Assembly (NCBI RefSeq): GCF_003544875.1
Contig: NZ_CP032093.1
Location: forward strand, 930,001-994,000
DNA from: Vibrio alfacsensis
GTDB lineage: Bacteria > Pseudomonadota > Gammaproteobacteria > Enterobacterales > Vibrionaceae
DNA length: 64,000 nucleotides
Direction: 5' to 3'
Below, in pieces: positions 51,129-59,733 of the stretch. The notes beneath the pieces are model-generated. The model made no database searches and was not told where the DNA came from. It worked only from the letters and a program-made list of their open reading frames with translations. Within the stretch, counting starts at the first letter, position 1. Each line of letters begins with the position of its first letter. The translations under genes and the position numbers were made by a program.

Positions 51129-51407
51129 ATACCCAAGTGACTTCAAGATGCAGGGCTCAGAGCTTTGTCACTGATTCCCTGTTTACCGAAAGTAAGCAAG
51201 GAAAATAATGCAGCGAAATAGTATGCTCTTTTCAAGTTATTTGACGATGAAATTGTGTCAGTGACAAGCTCCCAAAGGGCGAGTTGCCTTGGCTTGTATG
51301 CTTCGTTAACTATTTTCGATTTAGAACCACTAGATCTTCAAATTGTTGCCTCGCTTCCAAACCAAGGCATTCTCGCTGAGCTCTGCATCTCGAGGTTACT
51401 TGGGTAT
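51129..51407. mobile_element. MITE-like inverted-repeat element, about 279 bp
   Basis: The ends are near-perfect inverted repeats: ATACCCAAGTGACTTCAAGA (51129-51148) against the complement of TCGAGGTTACTTGGGTAT (51390-51407). Over the first 25 bases 22 match, and similarity continues about ten bases inward. A nested inverted repeat TTGTCACTGA/TCAGTGACAA lies at 51165-51174 and 51258-51267. No transposase is encoded. It fits a non-autonomous miniature element in the tesB-ybaY gap, and the gap has no other content. Confidence 0.75.
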
Positions 51408-51504
51408 GTTAGTTAAACTATTGTCAAATAAAACCATTTCGTGCAGACAGTTTAATAAACAATCTCTATACTTAGCGCGAATTGATACATGCTATGAGGC
51501 TAAT

Positions 51505-51939
51505 ATGAAAAAAACGCTACTACTTGTTACTTCTTTATTGTTTGGTGCAGCGCTTGTGGGTTGTCAATCATCTCAAGTGACTGAAGTCGAATCCGCGGAG
51601 GCATCAATGAATACAATTACAGGTACAGTGGCATACCGAGAGCGCATTGCATTACCTCCCCATGCCGTTGTAACCGTTGCGCTAGAAGACGTGTCTTTAG
51701 CTGATGCTCCAGCAAAAGTGCTAGCAAAACAGACATTCGAAACCGCAGGTAAGCAAGTGCCTTTTGCATTTGAATTAAGCTACGACAGCAATGATATCAA
51801 ACCAAATCATCGTTACAGCTTACGCGCTCGTATTGAAGTTGATGGCAAACTGCGTTTTATTAATGATACTAGCATTCCAGTGATTACTGATCCTGAGCAA
51901 ACACATGAAGCGAATATCCGCCTAGTGGGTACGCGTTAA
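51505..51939 (+). CDS. ybaY: YbaY family lipoprotein
   Basis: This 144-residue lipoprotein has a signal peptide and lipobox LVGC (MKKTLLLVTSLLFGAALVGC), so Cys20 is the lipidation site. A single beta-sandwich YbaY domain follows: ITGTVAYRERIALPPHAVVT, then FAFELSYDSNDIKP and RYSLRARIEVDGKLRFIND. E. coli YbaY is an outer-membrane lipoprotein of unknown function. The frame opens at 51343 within the MITE-like element, but only the ATG at 51505 gives a lipoprotein signal. Confidence 0.92.
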   Translation: MKKTLLLVTSLLFGAALVGCQSSQVTEVESAEASMNTITGTVAYRERIALPPHAVVTVALEDVSLADAPAKVLAKQTFETAGKQVPFAFELSYDSNDIKPNHRYSLRARIEVDGKLRFINDTSIPVITDPEQTHEANIRLVGTR

Positions 51940-51959
51940 TTGTTACCAATGCAGAACTA

Positions 51960-51986
51960 CAAATGGCAGCTTAAGGCTGCCATTTG
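51960..51986. terminator. Hairpin at the ybaY/atl 3' ends
   Basis: CAAATGGCAGC and GCTGCCATTTG form a perfect 11-bp stem with a five-base loop. T tails are short on both sides. It overlaps the last codons of atl. Confidence 0.6.
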
Positions 51987-52288
51987 TACTTTCTGAGAGA
52001 TACTTTCCCAATTTCAGACACTTCAACGCCCTCAGCTTCGAGCTTGCGTTTCTGCCGTTGAAGATCCTCACCTTTCAGAGAAATTTTACCCTGACTATTA
52101 ATGACACGAAACCAAGGTAACTGACTTCCCTCTGGTAAGTTACCGAGGGCTTTCCCTACATGTCGAGCATAGCCTGGGTAGCTTGCTAACTTTGCAATTT
52201 CCCCATAAGTGGTCACTTTTCCTTTTGGAATTTGGTGAATTACAGCAAAGATTTGCATTAAAAATTGGTCCATACTCAAAGTATCCAC
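51971..52288 (-). CDS. Alkyltransferase-like DNA repair protein (Atl/YbaZ)
   Basis: This 105-residue protein of the MGMT family lacks the methyl-accepting cysteine: the PCHR motif is PWFRV here. Such Atl proteins bind O6-alkylguanine, flip the base and hand the lesion to nucleotide excision repair rather than removing the alkyl group themselves. IPKGKVTTYGEIAKLASYPG and VGKALGNLPEGSQLPWFRV are typical. The start could be Met1 or Met6. It converges on ybaY, as in E. coli. Confidence 0.92.
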   Translation of the reverse strand: MDTLSMDQFLMQIFAVIHQIPKGKVTTYGEIAKLASYPGYARHVGKALGNLPEGSQLPWFRVINSQGKISLKGEDLQRQKRKLEAEGVEVSEIGKVSLRKYKWQP

Positions 52289-52443
52289 TGTGATTTACCA
52301 AGGAATGGTAATATACATGGCTTGTACTTTTCTATTGGATATTGCTCCTTAACATCACCGGCTACTCATCATTTTATTTAGTACTTTCGCCTTTTTTGAG
52401 TAGGTTGTTGATTATCTGAATAATTGTAAAGTACAAATAGGAG

Positions 52444-52542
52444 TTTGAGCTTAGCTCAAAGCAAAACCCACTCAATCGCCGTTTTTATTTCGTTTTATAT
52501 GCGGTTGGGTTACCAAGTCGGTTGGGGAAGCCAGGAGGCATT
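52444..52542 (+). promoter_or_regulatory. Structured leader before the membrane protein gene
   Basis: Two hairpins precede the start codon: TTTGAGC-tta-GCTCAAA (52444-52460), and a second with arms CAATCGC/GCGGTTG extended by AACC/GGTT (52465-52511). A strong AGGAGG site follows at 52533-52538. It does not match a riboswitch class I know. Confidence 0.4.
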
Positions 52543-53286
52543 ATGATTTTTTCGACACTTCAATTTTTGGTTACCACATTACTAGCGGTCGTTTGTGCAC
52601 GCGCGATCAGTCTAAGTGATGGGGATATTCCCGTTCTCGCGTTAATGATTCCTGCGTTATGGATCCTGCCTCAAGGTGGGTTAGCAGGATTATTATTGCT
52701 TGGTGCAATGACAGTTTATGGACTCACACTGTCAACACAGCCTATCGCACTTTCGATTGGTATATTGATTCTTTTTCCACTTCTCATGGTCGTGTTTTCT
52801 CGACGCAGCTCTTTCGGTGTATTGCTCACCGCAGGCTTAATTGTTGTCACGCTTCAAATCGGTATTATGGTGACACAACAAGCGGGTAAGCTGGGAGGAT
52901 CGGCATGGTTGACCATAGTACAAACGGTCTCTGTAATTCTCATGTGGTGGGCTGCAACTCAATGGAAGCCATCTTCGAAACATGGTTGGTGGTCATTGTT
53001 GTTACTGTTACCTCTCTGGCTGGCCGATTTGCCTTATGCGGTACTTATCGCGCTTAGTATCACTGGAATATTGGCCTCAGTGGAAGTACTGACCAGAATA
53101 AAAAATCCAATGCGTTGGGGGAAACTATTGTGTTGGACTCTACCAACGGTAGGCTTTGCCGTGCTAGTCGTCAGTCCTAATATTGAAGTGCCGAACCCGG
53201 TTTTTGTTGTTTGGTTATGCTTGCTTGGCACGGCTTGGATGACAGACTACATTCTTCGCAGTAACGATGAGCAAGCGGAACTTTGA
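52543..53286 (+). CDS. Polytopic membrane protein of unknown function
   Basis: This 247-residue hydrophobic protein has about seven or eight predicted membrane segments (for example STLQFLVTTLLAVVCARAI, GGLAGLLLLGAMTVYGL, LSIGILILFPLLMVVF and VVWLCLLGTAWMTDYIL). It has no catalytic motif I recognise. The ATG at 52543 follows a perfect AGGAGG site five bases upstream. It sits between atl and cdgH on the same strand as cdgH, 252 bases before it. Its function is unknown. Confidence 0.8.
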   Translation: MIFSTLQFLVTTLLAVVCARAISLSDGDIPVLALMIPALWILPQGGLAGLLLLGAMTVYGLTLSTQPIALSIGILILFPLLMVVFSRRSSFGVLLTAGLIVVTLQIGIMVTQQAGKLGGSAWLTIVQTVSVILMWWAATQWKPSSKHGWWSLLLLLPLWLADLPYAVLIALSITGILASVEVLTRIKNPMRWGKLLCWTLPTVGFAVLVVSPNIEVPNPVFVVWLCLLGTAWMTDYILRSNDEQAEL

Positions 53287-53538
53287 CAATGAGTTGTTGA
53301 TATATCATTGAATAGTGACAGAAGCGACACTCTATTGATTTAGTTATGCATTAGAGATAGTAATGCTATATGGTTAGTTATTCATAATGAAAAAATCACT
53401 TACAATAATAAATATACGTCGCCACCTATATAATTAGTCAGGTCAATGAGTCTGGAGGGCATAGCGTTATCCGGACACTGTATCTATCTTTGTTTAGACA
53501 CGTTTCCAAGCTGTTATGTAGGTAGATAAGTATTAGAA

Positions 53539-55560
53539 ATGTCTATCATGGTTAAAGTTGTGCGAAGTTTGTTGTTTTTGGCTTGCTTGTTGTTCAGTTT
53601 ATGCGTTAAGGCAGAAGTAACAACGCTAAGTACTTATAAAGTGGCGACAGAAGCAGACGATGTTGTTACACGAGTATTGTTTGATGCGATTGCCAAAGAA
53701 TTTAGCATTCACATCGAATATGTTACTTATTCAAATTTTGACGCGATTCTTGAAGCGGTCGCAAAGGGTGAGGCTGATTTTGCTGGCAATATCACCTATA
53801 CGGAGGCAAGGGCAAAGCGCTTTAGTTACTCTAGGCCAACCAATATTGAATATACCTACCTTTATGCTATCAGTGACGTCTCGTTGCGTGATGCTTCCGT
53901 TATTGGCGTTCCGCACGGCACTATCTATGCGGATCTTATTACAGAGAATTATCCATATATCACGTTAATCGCTTATCAAGGTCATGAAGAAGCCGTCGCA
54001 CTAATGCGAGCGAGGCGAGTCGATGGTGTTGTCGATGCAATCAATCAGCTAAAACCAATGTTGCTTGAGGGGGTTGAAGCGACACTACTTAATGATCATA
54101 TCTCCATTAAACCGGTGTCGATTGTCAGTCGAAAAGGGACTCACATTGATGAGCTAGAGAAGTTTTCCTCATTTATTCATAGTGAAAAAGTTCAAAAGCT
54201 GTTGCGACATGAAATTACGCAATATCAATTTGAATTGCGTCAAACGGCATTACGAGAATCGATCAAAACACTACCTTTTGATTTGGATAAGCCGATCACA
54301 ATTAAGTTTGAGCCACTTTACCCTTATGTTGTTTATCAACCAGATGGCTCAGTTAACGGACTGACCGCAGATGTTGTGTTGAGAAGCTGCGATATATTGG
54401 CGCTGAATTGTCAGGTGATCAGTAAACCTGACGAAAGTTGGGAGTCAATGTACCAAGAGTTTATCAAAGGTGATTTTGACGTTCTTGCTCCATTTACGAT
54501 TAGTCAAAAACGCCAACATTTTAGCCACTTCCCACAACCTCATTATTCTCCCGCAGCGGTTATGGTGAAAAGACTGGGGTATAAAACCAACGTGTATTCC
54601 CATGTGTCGCAATTGATTTCTGAGCGTATTGGTGTCGTTAAAGACGACTTTTTTGATCAGATGCTAACCAGAATGTTACCGCTTAAAGACATTCATCGTT
54701 ACCCATCTCAGACTGAGCTCCTCGATGCCATGCTCGCAAAAGAGGTGGACTATATTCCGATGGATACGGCGATGCTGAACCATTTATTGCGCCAAAGTGA
54801 GCTGATCCCAATAGAGCAGGACAACGCGATAGGTGAGTTTTATCATTCTCAATTGTCCATTGGCTTGGTGGACAATGAACGAGGCGGATTATTAGCACCA
54901 TACTTTAGCCGTGCGATTTCAATGTTGGATTTAGAAAAAATCATTGCAACGTATGATTTACGGCCAGATTGGCGAACCGCGTTGGAATATGAAATTCGTT
55001 TAGCCACACAGACGCAGGTGTTGTTCGTCTCCGTGCTTGTCGTAGCACTTGGTATCACTTTATATCTCTATCGACAGTCAAATACAGATAACCTGACGGG
55101 GTTAAGGAACCGACGTGCATTGCAAGTTAAGTATCGTAATGGCTTTTCTAAAGACCTGACCATACTTTATTTAGATATCAATAAGTTTAAGAAAATCAAT
55201 GATACTTATGGTCATCAATCAGGGGATGAAGTGCTAAAACTTATCGCTGCAAAAATACGTCGGGTATGGGATGGAACAGGTTATCGGATTGGTGGTGATG
55301 AGTTTATTCTCCTCGGGTATCCATCAGACGAGCAGTTAACGTTGGCATTGAAAGAGTTACGCAAGTTGGGTGCTAAAGATGGCCTCGTTGGTGATGTTAG
55401 TAATGTAACTATCTCGGTTGGCGTGTCTAGGCAGCGGGAGCGTTTTGTTAGCTTACAGAAAGGCTTGCACTTAGCAGACGCTGATATGTACAACAGCAAA
55501 ATGAGATCAAAGCCAGTGAACACCAAGCAGGCAACAGCATGCGAGGCGGTAGGGGAATAA
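53539..55560 (+). CDS. cdgH: Diguanylate cyclase CdgH with two periplasmic solute-binding domains
   Basis: This inner-membrane enzyme of 673 residues makes cyclic di-GMP. A signal sequence (SLLFLACLLFSLCVKA) is followed by two tandem periplasmic SBP_bac_3-type domains (about residues 25-235 and 250-480). A membrane helix comes next (VLFVSVLVVALGITLYLYR, about 495-513), then a cytoplasmic GGDEF domain with an intact GGDEF active site at 585-589 and TDNLTGLRNRRAL at its start. The layout and neighbours match V. cholerae CdgH, which promotes biofilm and rugosity. No RxxD inhibitory site is obvious five residues before GGDEF. The ligand is probably an amino acid, which is inference. Confidence 0.9.
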   Translation: MSIMVKVVRSLLFLACLLFSLCVKAEVTTLSTYKVATEADDVVTRVLFDAIAKEFSIHIEYVTYSNFDAILEAVAKGEADFAGNITYTEARAKRFSYSRPTNIEYTYLYAISDVSLRDASVIGVPHGTIYADLITENYPYITLIAYQGHEEAVALMRARRVDGVVDAINQLKPMLLEGVEATLLNDHISIKPVSIVSRKGTHIDELEKFSSFIHSEKVQKLLRHEITQYQFELRQTALRESIKTLPFDLDKPITIKFEPLYPYVVYQPDGSVNGLTADVVLRSCDILALNCQVISKPDESWESMYQEFIKGDFDVLAPFTISQKRQHFSHFPQPHYSPAAVMVKRLGYKTNVYSHVSQLISERIGVVKDDFFDQMLTRMLPLKDIHRYPSQTELLDAMLAKEVDYIPMDTAMLNHLLRQSELIPIEQDNAIGEFYHSQLSIGLVDNERGGLLAPYFSRAISMLDLEKIIATYDLRPDWRTALEYEIRLATQTQVLFVSVLVVALGITLYLYRQSNTDNLTGLRNRRALQVKYRNGFSKDLTILYLDINKFKKINDTYGHQSGDEVLKLIAAKIRRVWDGTGYRIGGDEFILLGYPSDEQLTLALKELRKLGAKDGLVGDVSNVTISVGVSRQRERFVSLQKGLHLADADMYNSKMRSKPVNTKQATACEAVGE

Positions 55561-55683
55561 TTGAATGACTTTTGTTCAAACAGAAGTGAAAACAACAAAT
55601 TCATCGTTTTAGCACTTGCAATCTATGGGGGGATACTGAATAATCCAACCATCATTTGAGACAAGCTCTCAAAACAGAATTAT

Positions 55684-55788
55684 GGGGCTCTGGTCCTCTC
55701 GCAACAATAGCTCGTGAACTCGGTCAGGTCCGGAAGGAAGCAGCCGCAGCGGGTGACTTGTGTGCCGGGATGTGGCTGGGGTCCCACC
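55684..55788 (+). ncRNA. ffs: 4.5S RNA of the signal recognition particle
   Basis: The sequence has the conserved SRP Domain IV tip GGTCAGGTCCGGAAGGAAGC, followed by the pairing strand ending GTGTGCCGGGATGT. The ends GGGGCTCTGG and TGGGGTCCC pair to close the long hairpin. It binds Ffh to target inner-membrane proteins co-translationally. The length of about 105 nt fits gammaproteobacterial 4.5S RNA. The exact ends are approximate. A terminator follows directly. Confidence 0.95.
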
Positions 55789-55794
55789 TTTGAA

Positions 55795-55821
55795 AGCCTC
55801 GCTATGACAGCGAGGCTTTTT
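55795..55821 (+). terminator. Terminator of ffs
   Basis: The perfect 9-bp stem AGCCTCGCT/AGCGAGGCT is followed by T residues, seven bases after the 4.5S RNA. Confidence 0.9.
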
Positions 55822-55912
55822 CGTTTCACGCATTTCTTTCTGTTACTTTTACTTTATTCTATAATTTGGCGCTCTTCTTTGTTTACATGCCATTTTCACC
55901 TGGGATATTTTC

Positions 55913-56647
55913 ATGATTTCAAAAAACCAATTAAAACTGCTTCGTGCTTTGGGTCAAAAGAAGCAGCGTAAAGCGCATGGCTTATTTCTGGTTCAGGGTG
56001 AAAAGAACGTACTGGAGCTGGCAAACAGTTCGCTAACGGTAAAACAGATCTTTGCGACAGCTGAATTTTTAGAGCAGCACCGCCAAGAGCTAAACGGATT
56101 CGAATGCATTGAAGCGTCACTTGATGACTTAACTAAAGCCAGTACGTTGGTCAGTAACAATGCAGCTATTGCTGTGGTTGAAATCCCGAATGTAAAAGTA
56201 CCACAGGCAAAAGGAATGATGATTGCGCTGGATGGCGTGTCTGATCCGGGTAACCTTGGTACGATCATTCGCGTAGCCGATTGGTATGGCATTAAGCATA
56301 TTGTTGCGAGTACGGATTGTGCTGACCCATACAACCCAAAAACCATCAGTGCCACTATGGGTAGTTTTGGTCGTGTGCAAGTTAGCCTTGTGGATCTGCC
56401 AAGCTATTTAGAAGACGCGAATTTGCCAGTATATGGTGCATTCCTTGAGGGTGAGAGTGTACATAAAACAGAATTTTCTGCAGAGGGTATTTTGTTAATG
56501 GGCAGTGAGTCTCACGGCGTGCGTGAAGCGGCATCAAAGTTTGTGACCGATAAGGTTACTATTCCAGCATTTGGCGGTGCAGAGTCACTGAACGTAGCAA
56601 TGGCGACAGGTATCATTCTGGATAACATGCGTCGTCAACACAGCTAA
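55913..56647 (+). CDS. TrmH/SpoU-family RNA methyltransferase
   Basis: This 244-residue protein probably 2'-O-methylates tRNA or rRNA with SAM. It has an N-terminal substrate-binding part (ISKNQLKLLRALGQKKQRKA, VQGEKNVLE) and a C-terminal knotted SPOUT domain. The motifs are LDGVSDPGNLGTIIRVADW, LLMGSESHGVRE and IPAFGGAESLNVAMATGII. The RNA target is unknown. It is monocistronic with a terminator at 56671. Confidence 0.92.
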   Translation: MISKNQLKLLRALGQKKQRKAHGLFLVQGEKNVLELANSSLTVKQIFATAEFLEQHRQELNGFECIEASLDDLTKASTLVSNNAAIAVVEIPNVKVPQAKGMMIALDGVSDPGNLGTIIRVADWYGIKHIVASTDCADPYNPKTISATMGSFGRVQVSLVDLPSYLEDANLPVYGAFLEGESVHKTEFSAEGILLMGSESHGVREAASKFVTDKVTIPAFGGAESLNVAMATGIILDNMRRQHS

Positions 56648-56670
56648 GTGAATCGGCGAATTTCAAATAC

Positions 56671-56726
56671 AAAAAAAGCGTAATGACTCAGATTATTTCA
56701 AATTGAGGTTCATTACGCTTTTTTTG
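56671..56726. terminator. Bidirectional terminator between the methyltransferase gene and fdxA
   Basis: AAAAAAAGCGTAATGA and TCATTACGCTTTTTTT form a 16-bp perfect stem with A- and T-tails, continued inside by CTCA/TGAG. Confidence 0.92.
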
Positions 56727-56737
56727 TTTTAATGCGC

Positions 56738-57061
56738 TTATTTTTCTAACATGTCCAACTTGTTTGGCACGCCATTCCACTTTTCCGCTTCATCCATCGC
56801 TGGCTTCACTTCGGTCTGTACTGGCCAGATTTCCGCAAGCTCCGCGTTGAGCTCTTTGTAGATCGCTTGATCTTCTGGTAGCTCGTCTTCTTGGAAGATG
56901 GCAGCTGCAGCACATTCATCCACGCACAAGCCACAATCGATGCATTCAATCGGGTTGATTACCATAAAGTTTGGGCCTTCATGGAAGGCATCAGCAGGGC
57001 ATACCGCGACACAGTCAGTGTATTTACATTGGATACAGTTATCGGTTACGACAAACGCCAT
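56738..57061 (-). CDS. fdxA: 7Fe-type ferredoxin FdxA
   Basis: This 107-residue cytoplasmic electron carrier is of the Azotobacter ferredoxin I kind. The first cluster motif [14 protein letters not shown] gives a 3Fe-4S pattern in most family members. The second, [11 protein letters not shown], together with the nearby CP binds a 4Fe-4S cluster. The C-terminal helix extension is typical of FdxA. It is convergent with the TrmH-type gene. Confidence 0.93.
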   Translation of the reverse strand: MAFVVTDNCIQCKYTDCVAVCPADAFHEGPNFMVINPIECIDCGLCVDECAAAAIFQEDELPEDQAIYKELNAELAEIWPVQTEVKPAMDEAEKWNGVPNKLDMLEK

Positions 57062-57289
57062 GATAATCCGCTCTTAAGTTAGTCAAAATTGAAGAATGGG
57101 GATAATACTCGTCCCAAAGCAAAATTCAACATTCGAGGTGTGAAATCCGCCAAGCAACTTGGATTTAGTATGACAGACAAATCAATTTCTCGTAAAATGC
57201 GCGCCATTGTGAGCTGAACCCTATTATTTCTCAAATATGATGAGAGAGCGTGTGGTTTGGCTAAGACACCTACTACATCGAGACATCAC

Positions 57290-58909
57290 ATGATTCGTAT
57301 TAATGAAATTAAGCTTCCTCTTGATCATGAGGAAGGCGCGCTACTTGACGCGATTACTAACAAACTTGGTATTGCTGCCGAGAAAGTTATCTCTTTTAAC
57401 GTCTTTAGACGCGGCTACGATGCTCGTAAGAAAACCAATATTCACCTGATTTATACGCTAGACATCATTGTTGAAGGTGATGAAGAAGCGTTGCTAGCAA
57501 AATTTGAAAAAGATCCGCACGTTCGCCAAACGCCAGATATGGAATACAAGTTTGTGGCGAAAGCTCCAGAGAATCTAACTGAGCGCCCAGTGGTGATCGG
57601 TTTTGGTCCTTGTGGTCTGTTTGCGGGCTTGGTTTTGGCTCAAATGGGCTTTAACCCAATCATCGTTGAGCGTGGTAAAGAAGTGCGTGAGCGTACTAAA
57701 GACACGTTTGGCTTTTGGCGTAAGCGCACACTTAACCCAGAATCAAACGTACAGTTTGGTGAGGGCGGTGCAGGTACGTTCTCTGACGGTAAGCTTTACA
57801 GCCAAGTGAAAGATCCAAATTTCTACGGTCGCAAAGTGATCACTGAGTTTGTCGCGGCTGGTGCACCAGAAGAAATTTTATATGTAAGTAAGCCGCACAT
57901 CGGTACCTTTAAACTGGTTACTATGATTGAGAAGATGCGCGCAAAAATCATCGAGCTAGGTGGGGAAATCCGCTTTAGTACGCGCGTAGATGATCTACAC
58001 ATGGAAGATGGTCAAATTACAGGCGTAACGCTATCAAACGGTGAAGAAATTAAATCTCGTCACGTAGTGCTAGCAGTAGGTCACAGTGCTCGTGATACGT
58101 TTGAAATGCTGCATGAGCGCGGTGTTTACATGGAAGCAAAGCCGTTCTCTGTTGGTTTCCGTATCGAGCACAAGCAAGCGATGATCGATGAAGCACGTTT
58201 TGGTAAAAACGCAGGTCACCCAATTCTTGGCGCGGCGGATTACAAGCTGGTTCACCATTGTAAGAATGGCCGAACGGTTTACAGCTTCTGTATGTGCCCA
58301 GGTGGTACTGTGGTAGCGGCAACGTCTGAAGAGGGTCGCGTAGTAACTAACGGTATGAGTCAATACTCACGTGCAGAGCGCAACGCGAACAGTGCAATCG
58401 TTGTGGGTATTTCTCCGGAAGTGGACTACCCTGGCGATCCACTAGCAGGTATCCGTTTCCAGCGTGAATTGGAATCAGGCGCTTACATGCTAGGTGGCGA
58501 GAACTACGACGCACCAGCACAGAAAATTGGTGACTTCCTGAAAGGTCGCGATCCAAGTGCACTTGGTGATGTGGAGCCATCATTTACTCCAGGCATCAAA
58601 CTGACTGACCTGTCAAAAGCACTGCCAGCATTTGCTATCGAAGCGATTCGTGAAGCAATTCCTGCGTTCGATCGCAAGATCAAAGGTTTCGCATCGGAAG
58701 ATGGTCTTTTAACTGGTGTTGAGACGCGTACATCTTCGCCAGTTTGTATCAAGCGTGGTAAAGATTTCCAAAGTGTTAACCTAAAAGGTTTCTTCCCTGC
58801 GGGTGAAGGTGCAGGTTACGCTGGTGGTATCCTATCTGCAGGTATTGATGGCATTAAAGTGGCGGAAGCCGTTGCTCGTGACATCGTTGAAGCGATGGAA
58901 AATGCATAA
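57290..58909 (+). CDS. FAD/NAD(P)-dependent oxidoreductase, COG2509-like
   Basis: This 539-residue cytoplasmic flavoprotein has an N-terminal domain (MIRINEIKLPLDHEEGALL, then FNVFRRGYDARKKTNIHLIY) and a Rossmann FAD motif PVVIGFGPCGLFAGLVLAQM near residue 98. Further on are the NVQFGEGGAGTFSDGKLYS segment and a C-terminal FPAGEGAGYAGGILSAGIDG. The substrate is unknown. The open frame begins at a TTG at 57257, but the ATG at 57290 begins the family sequence. Either is possible because no strong ribosome site is seen. Confidence 0.9.
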   Translation: MIRINEIKLPLDHEEGALLDAITNKLGIAAEKVISFNVFRRGYDARKKTNIHLIYTLDIIVEGDEEALLAKFEKDPHVRQTPDMEYKFVAKAPENLTERPVVIGFGPCGLFAGLVLAQMGFNPIIVERGKEVRERTKDTFGFWRKRTLNPESNVQFGEGGAGTFSDGKLYSQVKDPNFYGRKVITEFVAAGAPEEILYVSKPHIGTFKLVTMIEKMRAKIIELGGEIRFSTRVDDLHMEDGQITGVTLSNGEEIKSRHVVLAVGHSARDTFEMLHERGVYMEAKPFSVGFRIEHKQAMIDEARFGKNAGHPILGAADYKLVHHCKNGRTVYSFCMCPGGTVVAATSEEGRVVTNGMSQYSRAERNANSAIVVGISPEVDYPGDPLAGIRFQRELESGAYMLGGENYDAPAQKIGDFLKGRDPSALGDVEPSFTPGIKLTDLSKALPAFAIEAIREAIPAFDRKIKGFASEDGLLTGVETRTSSPVCIKRGKDFQSVNLKGFFPAGEGAGYAGGILSAGIDGIKVAEAVARDIVEAMENA

Positions 58910-58932
58910 TTTCTTTGCGTAATGATGCGTCG

Positions 58933-58965
58933 AAAGCCAGCCAATTTTGAGGCTGGCTTTTTATT
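58933..58965 (+). terminator. Terminator after the FAD oxidoreductase gene
   Basis: AAAGCCAGCC-loop-GGCTGGCTTT is followed by T residues. It lies at the start of a 341-base intergenic region (58910-59250) that otherwise holds the leader described next. Confidence 0.9.
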
Positions 58966-59207
58966 TCGGCTGCATAGCTAGTTGATCATTTGTCGCTGTG
59001 AATAAATTGGGGCAACCGTTATCAGATATATGTTCAAATCTTTTCTTCCCTTTGTCTCCTAAGAAAAACCTCGCTTTTTACTAAATAATTATGCAATTAT
59101 ATATTTATTGTTTTACCTTATGGATTCGTTGTGATGGCGATTAATAGGCACAATCTATAAATAAAATTGCCAATTTCAATTTAGTAAAATCAAGAAATTA
59201 GACGACA

Positions 59208-59250
59208 CTTATCCTAAAGGCAGCTAAAACGTGCCGATAAGGAGATAAGC
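59208..59250 (+). promoter_or_regulatory. Hairpin leader overlapping the ribosome site of the CBS-domain gene
   Basis: CTTATC (59208-59213) and GGCA (59219-59222) can pair with TGCC and GATAAG (59232-59241), the last base being the first G of the GGAG ribosome site. A second GATAAG copy at 59244-59249 offers an alternative pairing that would bury the whole site. It is a possible translation switch. Confidence 0.35.
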
Positions 59251-59670
59251 ATGCACTCACTAAAAGTAAAAGATTACATGACATTACAAGCTGTGACCTT
59301 TACACCAAATCAGTCATTGACTGCTGCACTCGACAAGGTGATGCAAAGTGTAACGCTCGGTGGTCCAGTTATTGATGAAAATGAGAAAGTGATTGGATTC
59401 CTTTCAGAACAAGATCTTTTAGATAAACTTGTCAAAGCCAGTTACCATTGTCAGGATACGCATACCGTGCAAGAGTGTATGCACGATGATGTATTGTCTG
59501 TCTCTCCTGAAATGTCGATCATTGAATTGGCTGATATGATGCAGATAGGTAAGCCGAAGATGTATCCAGTTGTGGACGATAAAGAGAAACTTGTTGGCGT
59601 AATCACGCGTCGTGATGTGCTGCGTGCTATTGGTAAAACGCTCAACGAGTGCTTTAAGCACCCTGTTTAA
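59251..59670 (+). CDS. CBS-domain protein
   Basis: This 139-residue cytoplasmic protein is made of two CBS motifs (VKDYMTLQAVTFTPNQSLTAA, then VQECMHDDVLSVSPEMSII). They fold into one Bateman module that usually binds adenosine nucleotides. There is no fused catalytic domain. The target is unknown. It starts at an ATG with an AAGGAG site. It is followed 63 bases later by the MATE transporter gene. Confidence 0.88.
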   Translation: MHSLKVKDYMTLQAVTFTPNQSLTAALDKVMQSVTLGGPVIDENEKVIGFLSEQDLLDKLVKASYHCQDTHTVQECMHDDVLSVSPEMSIIELADMMQIGKPKMYPVVDDKEKLVGVITRRDVLRAIGKTLNECFKHPV

Positions 59671-59733
59671 TCCCCCAAAATTAAGATATTTGATGAAAGG
59701 CGCTTCGGCGTCTTTTTGTTGTTGAGGAAAAAT

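Noticed and set aside
51343..51504. 54-residue N-terminal extension of YbaY
   Set aside because: It is read through the MITE-like element and removes the lipoprotein signal from the N-terminus.
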